Notes: generated from the sequence alone by a model not told the origin. Counted from the first letter of the stretch, positions 1 through 7,783 are shown. The stretch is DNA of 22,168 nucleotides from Candidatus Lithacetigena glycinireducens (GCA_018725485.1 QLUP01000007.1:1-22168), one strand, 5' to 3'. Numbers and translations: made by a program.

Positions 1-2298
1 GATTTACATTCTTCTTTTTCAGAAGATACTGAAAAAATAATAACATCTTTAAGACTCAAACTTACTGATATAAATCAACTCGAATACCTGGAAACCCTAA
101 GCCAAAATATTAAGAAGTATACAGGAGCTGATATAACAGATAAGCAGAAGTATCTTAGAGAAATAGTCGTAATTATAAAAAATCTTGACCGCAAAAAAGA
201 AACAACCTATGAGCCCCAGAAACCTAAAAAGGAGGAAAAAGTTTCCTTAAACTTAAATTCACCACTTGATTCTATCAAGGGGATTGGTACCAATAAGATA
301 AAAGCTCTTAATAGGCTAAACCTTAGAACTATATACGATGCCTTGTGGTATATTCCGAGGTACTACATTGATAGAACCAAAATTAAAAAGGTAAAAGATT
401 TAGAAGCAGGTAAAGAACAAACCTTATTAGTTGAACTGGTAAGCTGGGAAAGAGATCAAAAAATCCGAAGTTTGACTGTCAGTAAGGCAGTTTTTCGAGA
501 TGAAACTGGATATATGTATGGAGTATGGTTTAATCAAGCATTTCTCAAAAAAAACCTTAAGCCCGGTGATAAATTATTCCTTAGCGGAAAAGTGGATTTT
601 TTTAAGAATCGTTGGGAAATATCTTCACCTGATTACGAGTTATTTAACAATACTGAATCATTAGAGCATGGAAGGTTAGTTCCAGTATATGATCTTACTT
701 CGGGAATAAATCAAAGGTTTTTAAGAAAATTAATCCATGATTGTCTTGAGAAATACAGTACTTTAATAAAGGAATATTTACCTGAAAGAGTTATTTCCGA
801 AAACCATCTTTTGGAGTTAGGCAAAGCAATAACTGAGATTCATTTTCCTGAAAGTGAAAATTCAAAGGAATTAGCGCGTTATCGGCTAATTTTTCAGGAG
901 CTTTTTAACCTTCAACTACTGGTTTTACTAAGAAAAGAGCAAATTAAAAAATCTTCCTCCCTGCCATTAAAAACAACAGGTATCATGTTAAAACCCTTTA
1001 TTACAAATTTACCCTTTGTTCTAACCGAAGATCAAGTCAGTGTTATTGAAACTATTAAGAAGGATTTAGCAAAAAATATTCCTATGAATCGTTTACTACA
1101 CGGGGAAGTAGGGTCTGGAAAAACAGTAGTGGCTATTGCTGTGGCTTTGATAGCTATAGAAAATAATACTCAGGCAGTTATTATTGCCCCTACCGAAGTA
1201 CTGGCGATGCAACATTTTGCCTTAATCAGTGAAATGTTAGAACCTAAAGTAAAGTGCGCTCTGCTTACAGGTAGCATTTTAGCCAGCAAGAAGAAAACCC
1301 TTTTAGGAAAAATAGCTTCAGGAGAAATAAACCTGATTGTGGGCACTCACGCTTTATTAGAAGATCCTGTTAATTTCAGCAGGTTAGGCCTGGTGGTTAT
1401 TGATGAACAACACAGGTTCGGGGTCGCTCAGAGATGGAAGATTAAATCAAAAGGCAATAATCCACACCTATTAGTTATGAGTGCGACACCCATACCTCGA
1501 ACTTTAATCCTGACTCTTTATGGAGATTTAGAAGTTTCAACTATAAAGGAACTCCCGAAGGGAAGAGGAAAAATAAAAACCTACTGGGTGGACTCAGCAA
1601 GTCGGGCTAAAGTTTATGGGTTATTAAAGAAACAAGTTTTAGCAGAAAGACAGGGGTATATTATCTGTCCGGCTATAGAAGAATCGGATAAGCTTGAACT
1701 TAAAGCTGTAACTACATTATTTGAAGAGTTAAAAACTGATTTGTTAACAGGTGTTCGTCTGGATATGGTTCATGGTAGATTGCCCTCCAGGGAATTAGAA
1801 GCCAAAATGAACGATTTCAAAGAGGGAAAAATTGATGTGTTAATAGCTACTTCAGTAGTTGAAGTGGGTGTTGATGTTAAAAATGCTAATTTTCTGGTTG
1901 TTGAAGATGCCCATAGGTTTGGTTTATCGCAACTTCATCAGCTAAGGGGAAGAATTAGAAGGGGGAACTACGATGGATACTGTTTTCTAATTAGCGATCC
2001 AGTAAGCGAAGAATCAGTTAAAAGGTTAAAAATCATGGTTACTACCGACAATGGTTTTCTAATCGCGGAAGAGGATTTAAAGATCCGGGGTACTGGAGAA
2101 TTGACAGGGCTCAGGCAACATGGTTTATCAGAGTTTAAAATAGCCAATCCTCTCAGAGATTTGAAAATACTTGAACTGGCAAAGAAGGAAGTTGAAAAAA
2201 TTCTTCTACAGGACCCCTTTCTCTCCAGAGAAGAACATAAACTTTTAAAGAGTTTAGTTACCGGTAATGAAGATAGTGTAGATTTGATGAGGGTTTAA
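1..2298 (+). CDS. recG: ATP-dependent DNA helicase RecG (5' end outside window)
   Basis: RecG remodels stalled replication forks and recombination intermediates. The reading frame is open from base 1, so the start lies upstream; 765 codons are visible, close to a full RecG. The wedge-domain entry (LDSIKGIGTNKIKALNRLNL) begins near codon 90, after a charged N-terminal extension of a kind seen in some Clostridia. Helicase motifs follow: Walker A GEVGSGKT at codons 368-375, DEQH at 468-471, SATPIPRT, EVGVDV, and a motif VI reading QLRGRIRRG. The RecG-specific tail GTGELTGLRQHG is present. In motif VI the usual second Gly (QLRGRVGRG) is Arg at codon 653; both functional Arg residues remain. The stop overlaps the rsmD start by one base (taATG). 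Identification is firm. Confidence 0.97.
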   Translation, partial: DLHSSFSEDTEKIITSLRLKLTDINQLEYLETLSQNIKKYTGADITDKQKYLREIVVIIKNLDRKKETTYEPQKPKKEEKVSLNLNSPLDSIKGIGTNKIKALNRLNLRTIYDALWYIPRYYIDRTKIKKVKDLEAGKEQTLLVELVSWERDQKIRSLTVSKAVFRDETGYMYGVWFNQAFLKKNLKPGDKLFLSGKVDFFKNRWEISSPDYELFNNTESLEHGRLVPVYDLTSGINQRFLRKLIHDCLEKYSTLIKEYLPERVISENHLLELGKAITEIHFPESENSKELARYRLIFQELFNLQLLVLLRKEQIKKSSSLPLKTTGIMLKPFITNLPFVLTEDQVSVIETIKKDLAKNIPMNRLLHGEVGSGKTVVAIAVALIAIENNTQAVIIAPTEVLAMQHFALISEMLEPKVKCALLTGSILASKKKTLLGKIASGEINLIVGTHALLEDPVNFSRLGLVVIDEQHRFGVAQRWKIKSKGNNPHLLVMSATPIPRTLILTLYGDLEVSTIKELPKGRGKIKTYWVDSASRAKVYGLLKKQVLAERQGYIICPAIEESDKLELKAVTTLFEELKTDLLTGVRLDMVHGRLPSRELEAKMNDFKEGKIDVLIATSVVEVGVDVKNANFLVVEDAHRFGLSQLHQLRGRIRRGNYDGYCFLISDPVSEESVKRLKIMVTTDNGFLIAEEDLKIRGTGELTGLRQHGLSEFKIANPLRDLKILELAKKEVEKILLQDPFLSREEHKLLKSLVTGNEDSVDLMRV

Positions 2299-2849
2299 TG
2301 ATGATAAAGATTACTGGCGGCTATTTAAAAGGTCATTACCTGAAAACCGATTTGAAAGGGGTTAGACCTACTTCCGAACTGGTAAGACTATCTATATTTA
2401 ATATACTGGAAAAAAAAGTTGAAGGTGCGGTGGTATTAGACCTATATGCAGGATGTGGAGCCCTGGGAATTGAAGCTTTAAGCAGAGGAGCAGAAAAATC
2501 AGTTTTTGTTGATAAGAGCTTTAAGGTAATTAATGTAATTAAGCAAAACCTGGTTAAAACAGGGCTAACTGGTAAAAGTATAGTGAAAAAATTAAATTTA
2601 CCAGAAGGAATTGGAATGATTACGGAGTTTGCCCCATTTGATATTATTTTTTTAGACCCCCCCTATGAAAAATTGCTGGTCTTAAAGACTCTTACGCAGA
2701 TTAGTGTTTTTAATTTACTGGTAGAAAACGGGCTGGTTATTGCTGAGCATTCCATCAGAGAAGATACACAGAATAACATTTTTAACCTAATTATGGTAAA
2801 ATCATATAATTACGGTGATACTAATTTAACTATATATAGCAGGGGTTAA
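2298..2849 (+). CDS. rsmD: 16S rRNA (guanine(966)-N2)-methyltransferase RsmD
   Basis: This SAM-dependent enzyme methylates G966 of 16S rRNA during 30S assembly. The 183-residue length is normal. The SAM-binding motif I VLDLYAGCGALG lies at residues 46-57 and the catalytic DPPY tetrad, in the context IIFLDPPYEK, at 120-123. The N-terminal RPTSELVR segment matches the family's RPTxxxVRE element. Two ATGs are adjacent (2298 and 2301); the first overlaps the recG stop, implying translational coupling, with GAGGG at 2289-2293 as ribosome-binding site. The order recG-rsmD-coaD is common in Firmicutes and supports the call. Confidence 0.96.
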   Translation: MMIKITGGYLKGHYLKTDLKGVRPTSELVRLSIFNILEKKVEGAVVLDLYAGCGALGIEALSRGAEKSVFVDKSFKVINVIKQNLVKTGLTGKSIVKKLNLPEGIGMITEFAPFDIIFLDPPYEKLLVLKTLTQISVFNLLVENGLVIAEHSIREDTQNNIFNLIMVKSYNYGDTNLTIYSRG

Positions 2850-2856
2850 AAATTTA

Positions 2857-3348
2857 ATGAAAAAAGCTGTTTACGCCGGAACTTTCGATCCCATAACCAT
2901 GGGTCACCTGGATGTGATAGAAAGAGTATCCCGCATTTTTGATTTATTATATATTGCTATAGCAGCAGAAGTTAAGAAGCAGGTATTATTTAGCGCTAAC
3001 GAAAGGTATGAGCTTGTTAAAGAAACTACCAGCCATCTGAAAAATGTTGAGGTGCATTTATTTTCTGGTTTACTGGTTGATTTTGTTAAATCTATGGATG
3101 CTAAAATTATAATTCGGGGTTTAAGGGCATTGTCAGATTTTGAGTACGAATTTGAGGTTGCCAGTGCCAACAAAAATTTATATCCTGAGGTTGATACACT
3201 TTTTCTACTAACTTCCCTTGAATTTAGTTTCTTAAGCTCTTCTCTGGTCAAAGAAGTTGCGAATTTGGGTGGTTCTGTTGAAAAATGGGTTCCTCCAATC
3301 GTTGATAGGAAACTCAGGGAGAAATGCAAATCTATATCTCATGAATAA
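2857..3348 (+). CDS. coaD: Phosphopantetheine adenylyltransferase (PPAT)
   Basis: CoaD adenylates 4'-phosphopantetheine to dephospho-CoA, the penultimate step of CoA synthesis, in the cytoplasm. The nucleotidyltransferase signature YAGTFDPITMGHLD is at residues 6-19, including TxGH at 14-17. The second conserved block, FLSSSLVKEVANLGG, with the S-S-S-x-V-K core, is near residue 130. The length of 163 residues is typical. AGGGG at 2841-2845 is the ribosome-binding site and the gap from rsmD is only 7 bp. The 3' end overlaps the next gene by 8 bp. Confidence 0.97.
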   Translation: MKKAVYAGTFDPITMGHLDVIERVSRIFDLLYIAIAAEVKKQVLFSANERYELVKETTSHLKNVEVHLFSGLLVDFVKSMDAKIIIRGLRALSDFEYEFEVASANKNLYPEVDTLFLLTSLEFSFLSSSLVKEVANLGGSVEKWVPPIVDRKLREKCKSISHE

Positions 3349-3769
3349 TACCCAAAAAATAATTGACCTTTTAGAAAAAACAGTTATGAGTAGCAGTAAT
3401 CTTCCTTTTACAGGTAAAGTGTTACTTGACCGTGAAAAAATTTATAGTTTAATTGAAGAACTTCGCGAATCGCTTCCCCAGGAATTTAACCAGGCAAAAA
3501 GAATTGTTTCAGAAAAACAGATAGTTCTTGAAGATACTCAGAAGGAAGCATCCAAAATCCTTGATAAAGCTAAGTCTGAAGCCAGCAGGTTGATAGAAGA
3601 ATCAACCATTACCAAAGCAGCCCAGGTGAGGGCTGAAGAAATAGTCAGACAAGGAGAAAAGGAAGTTAAGAAACATGCAATAAGCGTGTTAAATCAATTA
3701 AAAGGTGTAGTAGAAAGACTACTTAGTGAGATAGAAAAAGAAAAAAGCAAATTAGAACAAAACTTGTGA
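3341..3769 (+). CDS. Small coiled-coil protein of unknown function (coaD-ackA neighbour)
   Basis: I do not recognise a named function. The open frame extends upstream to 3257, but the ATG at 3341 gives a sensible 142-residue protein overlapping the coaD stop by 8 bp. After a short N-terminal part containing PFTGKVLLDREKI, with a conserved look, residues about 45-135 are almost entirely charged heptad-like helix rich in Glu, Lys and Ala (e.g. EASKILDKAKSEASRLIEES). It resembles the stalk helices of ATP synthase b/H subunits and DivIVA-like proteins. Similar proteins between coaD and ackA in Clostridia are often labelled 'ATPase', but no Walker motif is present. There is no membrane segment. 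A structural or scaffold role is inference. Confidence 0.85.
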   Translation: MNNTQKIIDLLEKTVMSSSNLPFTGKVLLDREKIYSLIEELRESLPQEFNQAKRIVSEKQIVLEDTQKEASKILDKAKSEASRLIEESTITKAAQVRAEEIVRQGEKEVKKHAISVLNQLKGVVERLLSEIEKEKSKLEQNL

Positions 3770-3776
3770 GGTTTTT

Positions 3777-5075
3777 GTGGTCATACTGGTAATAAACAGT
3801 GGAAGCTCCTCTCTTAAATTTCAACTGGTTGACATCCCCCCCTACAGAGTACTAAGCAAAGGTAAGGTGGAGAGGATTGGTCTGCCTGATCCCTTCATGA
3901 CCTATTTCGCAATTTATAAGGCTGAACCTTCTCCAGATAACTCTAGGTTTGGAGGGTCCAGGGATTCAGCTCTTCAATATTATTCAGTTCACTCAGATAG
4001 CAAGACTCTGGAAAGAGAAGAAATTCGTAACCACCGGGTAGCCCTGGAAATGGTATTTGAGACCCTTACGGACCCTGATTTGGGCGTTATTCCCGATGAA
4101 AGGGTTATTCAAGCGGTTGGACACAGGGTGGTTCATGGAGGAGAGAAGTTTTCCGAGTCGGTGTTAATAAATGATGAAGTGCTTCAGGTGCTGGAGGAAA
4201 ACTCTATACTGGCTCCTTTGCATAACCCTCCGAACCTGATGGGTATTTATGCCTGTATGAAACTACTTCCCAATGTACTACAAGTTGCAGTTTTTGATAC
4301 CGCTTTTCACCATTCTATTCCAGCTGAAGCCTTCCTCTATGGTTTACCCTATGAGTTTTATGAAAGAGAAGGCGTAAGGAAATATGGGTTTCACGGAACT
4401 TCCCATAGGTACATAACCAGGAAAGCTTCAGAGATGACAGGTATCCCCCTGGATAGGTTAAATATGATTTCCTGTCATCTTGGAGGGGGAGCAAGTGTAG
4501 CGGCTATCAAAAAAGGACGGTCTGTAGATACCTCTATGGGATATACGCCCTTAGAAGGGATTATGATGGCTACCAGGTGTGGAGATATTGACCCCTACCT
4601 TCCATTATATCTTATGAGAAGACATAATATGTCCCTTGACGAAGCTAATGATTTTCTGAATAAACATTGCGGGGTTATTGGTTTAAGTGGTATTAATGGA
4701 GATATGAGAGATGTAGAATTAGCTGCAGCTAATGGAGATAGCTTAGCTTATTTGTCTATGAAGGTCTATGCTTATAGGATAAAAAAATACATTGGGGCTT
4801 ATTCAGCTATCCTGGGTGGGGTTGATGTCATTGCTTTTACTGGAGGAGTAGGACAGAACTCACCGGTTATAAGGGAAATGATACTCGAAGATCTTGATCA
4901 TATGGGTATAAATCTGGACAGGGAGAAAAATAATCAATGCCGAAGCGAGGGTAGGATTAGTGCGCCATCTTCTAAAATCAAAGTGCTGGTAATTTCCACC
5001 GATGAAGAATATATTATTGCTGAAGATACCTATTCAGTAATAAGCAAATCAATTAAAATGCCCACGCTACTCTGA
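3777..5075 (+). CDS. ackA: Acetate kinase
   Basis: AckA interconverts acetyl-phosphate plus ADP with acetate plus ATP, the substrate-level ATP step of acetogenic fermentation; its usual partner pta is not in the window. Motifs in order: INSGSSSLKFQL (residues 6-17), GHRVVHGG (115-122), DTAFH, FHGTSH (205-210), HLGGGAS (234-240), ATRCGDIDP, FTGGVGQNSP and STDEE near the end, so the key Arg, Asp, His and Glu residues are kept. Two oddities: about 26 extra residues sit before GHRVVHGG (roughly 45-75) compared with the 408-residue Methanosarcina enzyme, giving 432 residues in total, and the usual HLGNGxS Asn is Gly237. The start is GTG behind GAGG at 3768-3771. By eye the gene is richer in G+C than its neighbours. 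Confidence 0.95.
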   Translation: MVILVINSGSSSLKFQLVDIPPYRVLSKGKVERIGLPDPFMTYFAIYKAEPSPDNSRFGGSRDSALQYYSVHSDSKTLEREEIRNHRVALEMVFETLTDPDLGVIPDERVIQAVGHRVVHGGEKFSESVLINDEVLQVLEENSILAPLHNPPNLMGIYACMKLLPNVLQVAVFDTAFHHSIPAEAFLYGLPYEFYEREGVRKYGFHGTSHRYITRKASEMTGIPLDRLNMISCHLGGGASVAAIKKGRSVDTSMGYTPLEGIMMATRCGDIDPYLPLYLMRRHNMSLDEANDFLNKHCGVIGLSGINGDMRDVELAAANGDSLAYLSMKVYAYRIKKYIGAYSAILGGVDVIAFTGGVGQNSPVIREMILEDLDHMGINLDREKNNQCRSEGRISAPSSKIKVLVISTDEEYIIAEDTYSVISKSIKMPTLL

Positions 5076-5509
5076 TGATAATAAAAATAAAAGATATTAA
5101 AGAAGACCAGGTAAAAAAATTGGTTATTGACATTGGCAAAGAGCATTTTTTAGATATTGATCCAGAAGTATCTTTATCAAACAGGTTGAAAGGTGAGATA
5201 AATCTTTTTTTAGAAGATAAAATATGTTTGCAGGGCAAGATTGCTTATAATTTATCTCTTCCATGTTTCAGGTGTAATAAAAGCTTTGAAAAGCAGTTCA
5301 CTGTTGATATAAATGAATATTATGAAGAATACGATGCTTCTAATAGTTCAATTAAAGACATAGAATTGAATAGTAAAAGCATTATTACCTTTCCTTTGAT
5401 TAATGGGGAGATTGACATTCTAAATGTAATTAGAGATTACCTTATTACATCTATTCCTATATATGCAGTTTGTCCGATATGCAATGAATCTGAAAGCCAA
5501 AGGAGGTGA
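5075..5509 (+). CDS. yceD: DUF177 / YceD-family protein
   Basis: YceD (DUF177) proteins are encoded next to rpmF in most bacteria and are linked to 23S rRNA processing or accumulation; their exact chemistry is unsettled. This 144-residue copy has two Cys pairs, CFRC at residues 64-67 and CPIC at 133-136, as expected for the family, with an acidic stretch between them (NEYYEEYDASN). The ATG overlaps the ackA stop by one base (tgATG). The last codons are themselves the strong ribosome-binding site of rpmF. The neighbourhood makes the assignment secure even though the sequence is divergent. Confidence 0.9.
   Translation: MIIKIKDIKEDQVKKLVIDIGKEHFLDIDPEVSLSNRLKGEINLFLEDKICLQGKIAYNLSLPCFRCNKSFEKQFTVDINEYYEEYDASNSSIKDIELNSKSIITFPLINGEIDILNVIRDYLITSIPIYAVCPICNESESQRR
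5501..5509 (+). promoter_or_regulatory. Strong Shine-Dalgarno of rpmF embedded in the end of yceD
   Basis: AGGAGGTGA is nearly a full complement of the 16S rRNA 3' end and lies 5 bp before the rpmF ATG at 5515. It also encodes the last residues and stop codon of the upstream gene, which suggests tight coupling of the two. Confidence 0.8.
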
Positions 5510-5514
5510 AATAA

Positions 5515-5718
5515 ATGGGAGTTCCCAATAAAAAAGTAACCAGGAAAACTATTTCTCAAAGACAAAGCACCCAGAAACTGAAAAGCCCTGGGTTAGCTAA
5601 ATGCTCTAATTGCTCTAACCTTATACCGCTCCATACCGTCTGTCCCCATTGTGGTTTTTACAAAGGGAAAAAAGCCTTAATCATTAAAGAAAAGAAAGAA
5701 AAAGAAGGAGCTAAATAA
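5515..5718 (+). CDS. rpmF: 50S ribosomal protein L32 (zinc-ribbon type)
   Basis: A 67-residue basic protein with the L32 start MGVPNKKVTR (usual form MAVPKRR) and four Cys at residues 30, 33, 43 and 46 (CSNC and CPHC). This is the zinc-binding (C+) form of L32 rather than the Cys-free form. It has a very strong ribosome-binding site. It lies in the classic DUF177-rpmF-plsX order, and its stop codon directly abuts the plsX start. Confidence 0.97.
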   Translation: MGVPNKKVTRKTISQRQSTQKLKSPGLAKCSNCSNLIPLHTVCPHCGFYKGKKALIIKEKKEKEGAK

Positions 5719-6711
5719 TTGATACCTTATAAGGTAGCAGTTGATGGTGAAGGTGGTGATTTCGCCCCCGGTGAGATTATCAAGGGGGCTTTAGATTTTC
5801 CCCGTTCAGCAAATAGGGAAGTGGTAGTAGTTGCTTCTGAAGAAACAGTTAAACCCTATGCTAAGGAAATTGACTGTTTTTATTCTTCTGACACCCCTCC
5901 TATAGAGGAATCCCCAACAGAAGCTATAAGAAAAAAAAGGAATTCCTCGCTTTTTGTATCCCTGGATTTATTAAAAGAGAATAAAGTAGATGCTGTAATC
6001 ACAGCCGGAAATACCGGATACCTATTAGTAGGTGCTACCTTAATACTCGGAAGGCTAAAAAATGTGGAAAGGCCTGCTCTGGGGGTTTTCCTTCCTACCA
6101 TAAGTGGTGGTAAGAACTTTATAATTGATGTTGGAGCCAACCCTGATATAAAACCTCAGCATTTAAAGGGTTTAGCAGTACTAAGCCAGCTTTTCCTGGA
6201 AATATCCACCGGTAAAACTGCCCTGGATATAACCTTGCTATCTAATGGAATAGAAGAAAGTAAAGGAAATTTTTTCACTAAAGAAGCCCTTAAATATCTC
6301 GCAGAAATACCTAATTTTAAGGGTTATGTTGAAGGGTTAAGCCTTTTTAGCGACCCGGAAAAAGTCATTTTAACCGATGGCTTTACAGGGAATATTGTTA
6401 TTAAATCACTTGAAGGATTAGGAGACTATATAAAGCAAAAACTTATGAGTAAAGACTCAAATTTAGCTAATAGAGTAAAAATCAATATGGGGTTATTACT
6501 ATTAAAATCTCACCTGAGAAAAATTCTTAAGTCGCTGGATTATTCTGAATATGGTGGAACACCCCTGTTCGGGGTTAATGGTCTGTGTATTAAAGCTCAC
6601 GGCAGATCAAAAGCAAAGAGTATAACTCGAGCAATTGAAGTTGCTTTTAGTTTATTAGAAAATGAATATCTTACAAAAGTTAAAACTCGCTTGGAGCAAA
6701 TGGTCCCGTAA
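5719..6711 (+). CDS. plsX: Phosphate acyltransferase PlsX
   Basis: PlsX converts acyl-ACP and phosphate to acyl-phosphate, the donor for PlsY in phosphatidic acid synthesis; it is a peripheral membrane enzyme. The 330-residue length is typical. Recognisable segments are VAVDGEGGDFAP (residues 6-17; the usual VDAMGGDxAP is modified), EAIRKKRNSSL, ITAGNTG, NFIIDVGANPD, LTDGFTGNIVIK and EYGGTPLFGVNGLCIKAHG near the C-terminus. The start is TTG at 5719, 8 bp after AAGGAG (5705-5710). In many Firmicutes fabD, fabG and acpP follow; here the 3' end instead overlaps rnc by 50 bp. Confidence 0.96.
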   Translation: MIPYKVAVDGEGGDFAPGEIIKGALDFPRSANREVVVVASEETVKPYAKEIDCFYSSDTPPIEESPTEAIRKKRNSSLFVSLDLLKENKVDAVITAGNTGYLLVGATLILGRLKNVERPALGVFLPTISGGKNFIIDVGANPDIKPQHLKGLAVLSQLFLEISTGKTALDITLLSNGIEESKGNFFTKEALKYLAEIPNFKGYVEGLSLFSDPEKVILTDGFTGNIVIKSLEGLGDYIKQKLMSKDSNLANRVKINMGLLLLKSHLRKILKSLDYSEYGGTPLFGVNGLCIKAHGRSKAKSITRAIEVAFSLLENEYLTKVKTRLEQMVP

Positions 6712-7351
6712 ATTATTTTCTGAGGTTCCAGGTTCTAAGTTAGAGAAAAAAATAAAAATCACCTTTAAAAATCCTTCTCTACTTAAAGAAGCAATGTCCT
6801 TTAAGTCTGAAAAACAGGAACAGTTAGAATTTATTGGTGATGCTGTTCTTGGTTTGGTTGTTTCTGATCTACTCTGTAAAATGCATCCAGACTTAAAAGA
6901 AGGGGAGCTAACTGTGGCAAGAAGCAATCTGGTGAATAGAAAGATATTAGCGCATAAATTCAGATCTTTCGGTTTGATTAAATATCTTAATGCTCCGGCG
7001 GGAATGGAACTTAGTGATAAGTTCCTCTGCAATGCCTTTGAGTCCTTATTAGGCGCTATTTACCTTGACCAGGGTTATAGTATTTCTTATTCCCTGGTTA
7101 AAAGATGGTTCAAAGAAGAGTTATTTGATATTCGCTCTCTCCTTTTAAGAGATTTCAAAACCGAACTACAGGAATTAATGCAAAAGAAAGGTTTGTCTTT
7201 ACCAGTGTACCAGGTAGAGGAGAGAAGTGGCCTTTTTTATGCAACCCTAAACTTAAATGATGTAATGTTAAATGGTATAGGTAATACCAGGAAAAATGCT
7301 GAACAGGAAGTAGCCTCTAAAGGCGTCAATCACTTTAAAAACCAGAACTAA
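6662..7351 (+). CDS. rnc: Ribonuclease III with an altered metal site
   Basis: RNase III cleaves double-stranded RNA in rRNA precursors and mRNAs. The 229-residue protein has an RNase III domain (about 25-150) with the signature QLEFIGDAVLGL and a C-terminal dsRNA-binding domain starting at DFKTELQELMQKKGL, ending with the NAEQEVASKG helix. Of the four expected metal ligands, Glu56, Asp60 and Glu127 are present, but the segment usually reading ADAFEA reads CNAFES, so the third ligand is Asn124. The loop before the signature is shorter than usual, and the common THRS and NERLEF residues are changed (MSFKS, QEQLEF). The gene overlaps plsX by 50 bp without a strong ribosome-binding site. The family is certain; catalytic competence is not. 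Confidence 0.93.
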   Translation: MNILQKLKLAWSKWSRKLFSEVPGSKLEKKIKITFKNPSLLKEAMSFKSEKQEQLEFIGDAVLGLVVSDLLCKMHPDLKEGELTVARSNLVNRKILAHKFRSFGLIKYLNAPAGMELSDKFLCNAFESLLGAIYLDQGYSISYSLVKRWFKEELFDIRSLLLRDFKTELQELMQKKGLSLPVYQVEERSGLFYATLNLNDVMLNGIGNTRKNAEQEVASKGVNHFKNQN

Positions 7352-7383
7352 ATAAAAATCTTTAATTCTTCTTACCATATCTA

Positions 7384-7411
7384 TTGACTTTTTCTTTTTT
7401 TAGAATAAAAT
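7384..7411 (+). promoter_or_regulatory. Candidate sigma-A promoter for the ylxM-rpsP-trmD operon
   Basis: TTGACT (7384-7389) and TAAAAT (7406-7411) are separated by 16 bp, each matching 5 of 6 consensus bases. They lie in the only sizeable gap (78 bp) between recG and nfo. Transcription would start near 7418, leaving a leader of about 12 nt before the ylxM TTG. The spacer is T-rich. No clear terminator for the upstream genes is visible in the gap. Confidence 0.5.
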
Positions 7412-7429
7412 TATGTAAAGTAAAATACC

Positions 7430-7783
7430 TTGACAAACTACGATAAAAGTTTAGAGAAAATTGAAAGCTTAGCAGAACTCTATGATTACTATGGTGTTCT
7501 ATTAACACAAAAGGAACGCCTGGTAATTGTAAAGTTTGTGGAAGAAGGATTATCTGCTGCTGAAATAGCTGAAGATATGAGATGTTCAAGGCAAGGAATT
7601 TATGACACTCTGCTGAGGATAGAAAAAAAACTGAATTCTTTTGAGAGGAAGCTCGGTATTTTAAAAAGAGACAAATTGTTGCTTGATTATTTGCAATCAG
7701 TCAACAATGCCTTTCCTGAGAAGGAAAGAGAAGAGATTAAAAATTTAATATTAAAAATCGGAGGTGATTACTCTGGCAGTTAG
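7430..7783 (+). CDS. ylxM: YlxM-family helix-turn-helix protein (SRP-associated)
   Basis: YlxM proteins carry a sigma-70 region-4-like helix-turn-helix and, in streptococci, bind and stimulate the signal recognition particle. This 117-residue copy shows the family pattern: LAELYDYYGVLLTQKERLVI, then LSAAEIAEDMRCSRQGIYD (helix-turn-helix, about residues 42-60) and a charged C-terminal helix. Translation most likely begins at the TTG at 7430, which gives an N-terminus that aligns with the family; no good ribosome-binding site precedes it, consistent with a very short leader. In most Firmicutes ffh follows directly; here rpsP follows, overlapping by 11 bp. Confidence 0.9.
   Translation: MTNYDKSLEKIESLAELYDYYGVLLTQKERLVIVKFVEEGLSAAEIAEDMRCSRQGIYDTLLRIEKKLNSFERKLGILKRDKLLLDYLQSVNNAFPEKEREEIKNLILKIGGDYSGS
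7760..7768 (+). promoter_or_regulatory. Ribosome-binding site that sets the rpsP start at CTG
   Basis: GGAGGTGAT is a near-perfect anti-Shine-Dalgarno match. The GTG at 7764 lies inside it and cannot be the start it serves. The GGAGG core ends 8 bp before the CTG at 7773, which corresponds to the conserved initiator Met of S16. Confidence 0.8.

Noticed and set aside
2904-3329. 141-codon open frame on the minus strand
   Set aside because: It lies wholly inside coaD, whose motifs are clear; the product is low in complexity and matches nothing I recognise.
6655-7032. 125-codon minus-strand open frame
   Set aside because: It is the antisense of rnc and the end of plsX, both well supported; there is no ribosome-binding site and no family resemblance.
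7430-7435. TTGACA at the ylxM start as a -35 box
   Set aside because: No acceptable -10 box lies 16-18 bp downstream; the bases are better explained as the TTG start codon and next codon.
7764-7766. GTG as start of rpsP
   Set aside because: It lies within the ribosome-binding site GGAGGTGAT and would add three residues not found in S16.
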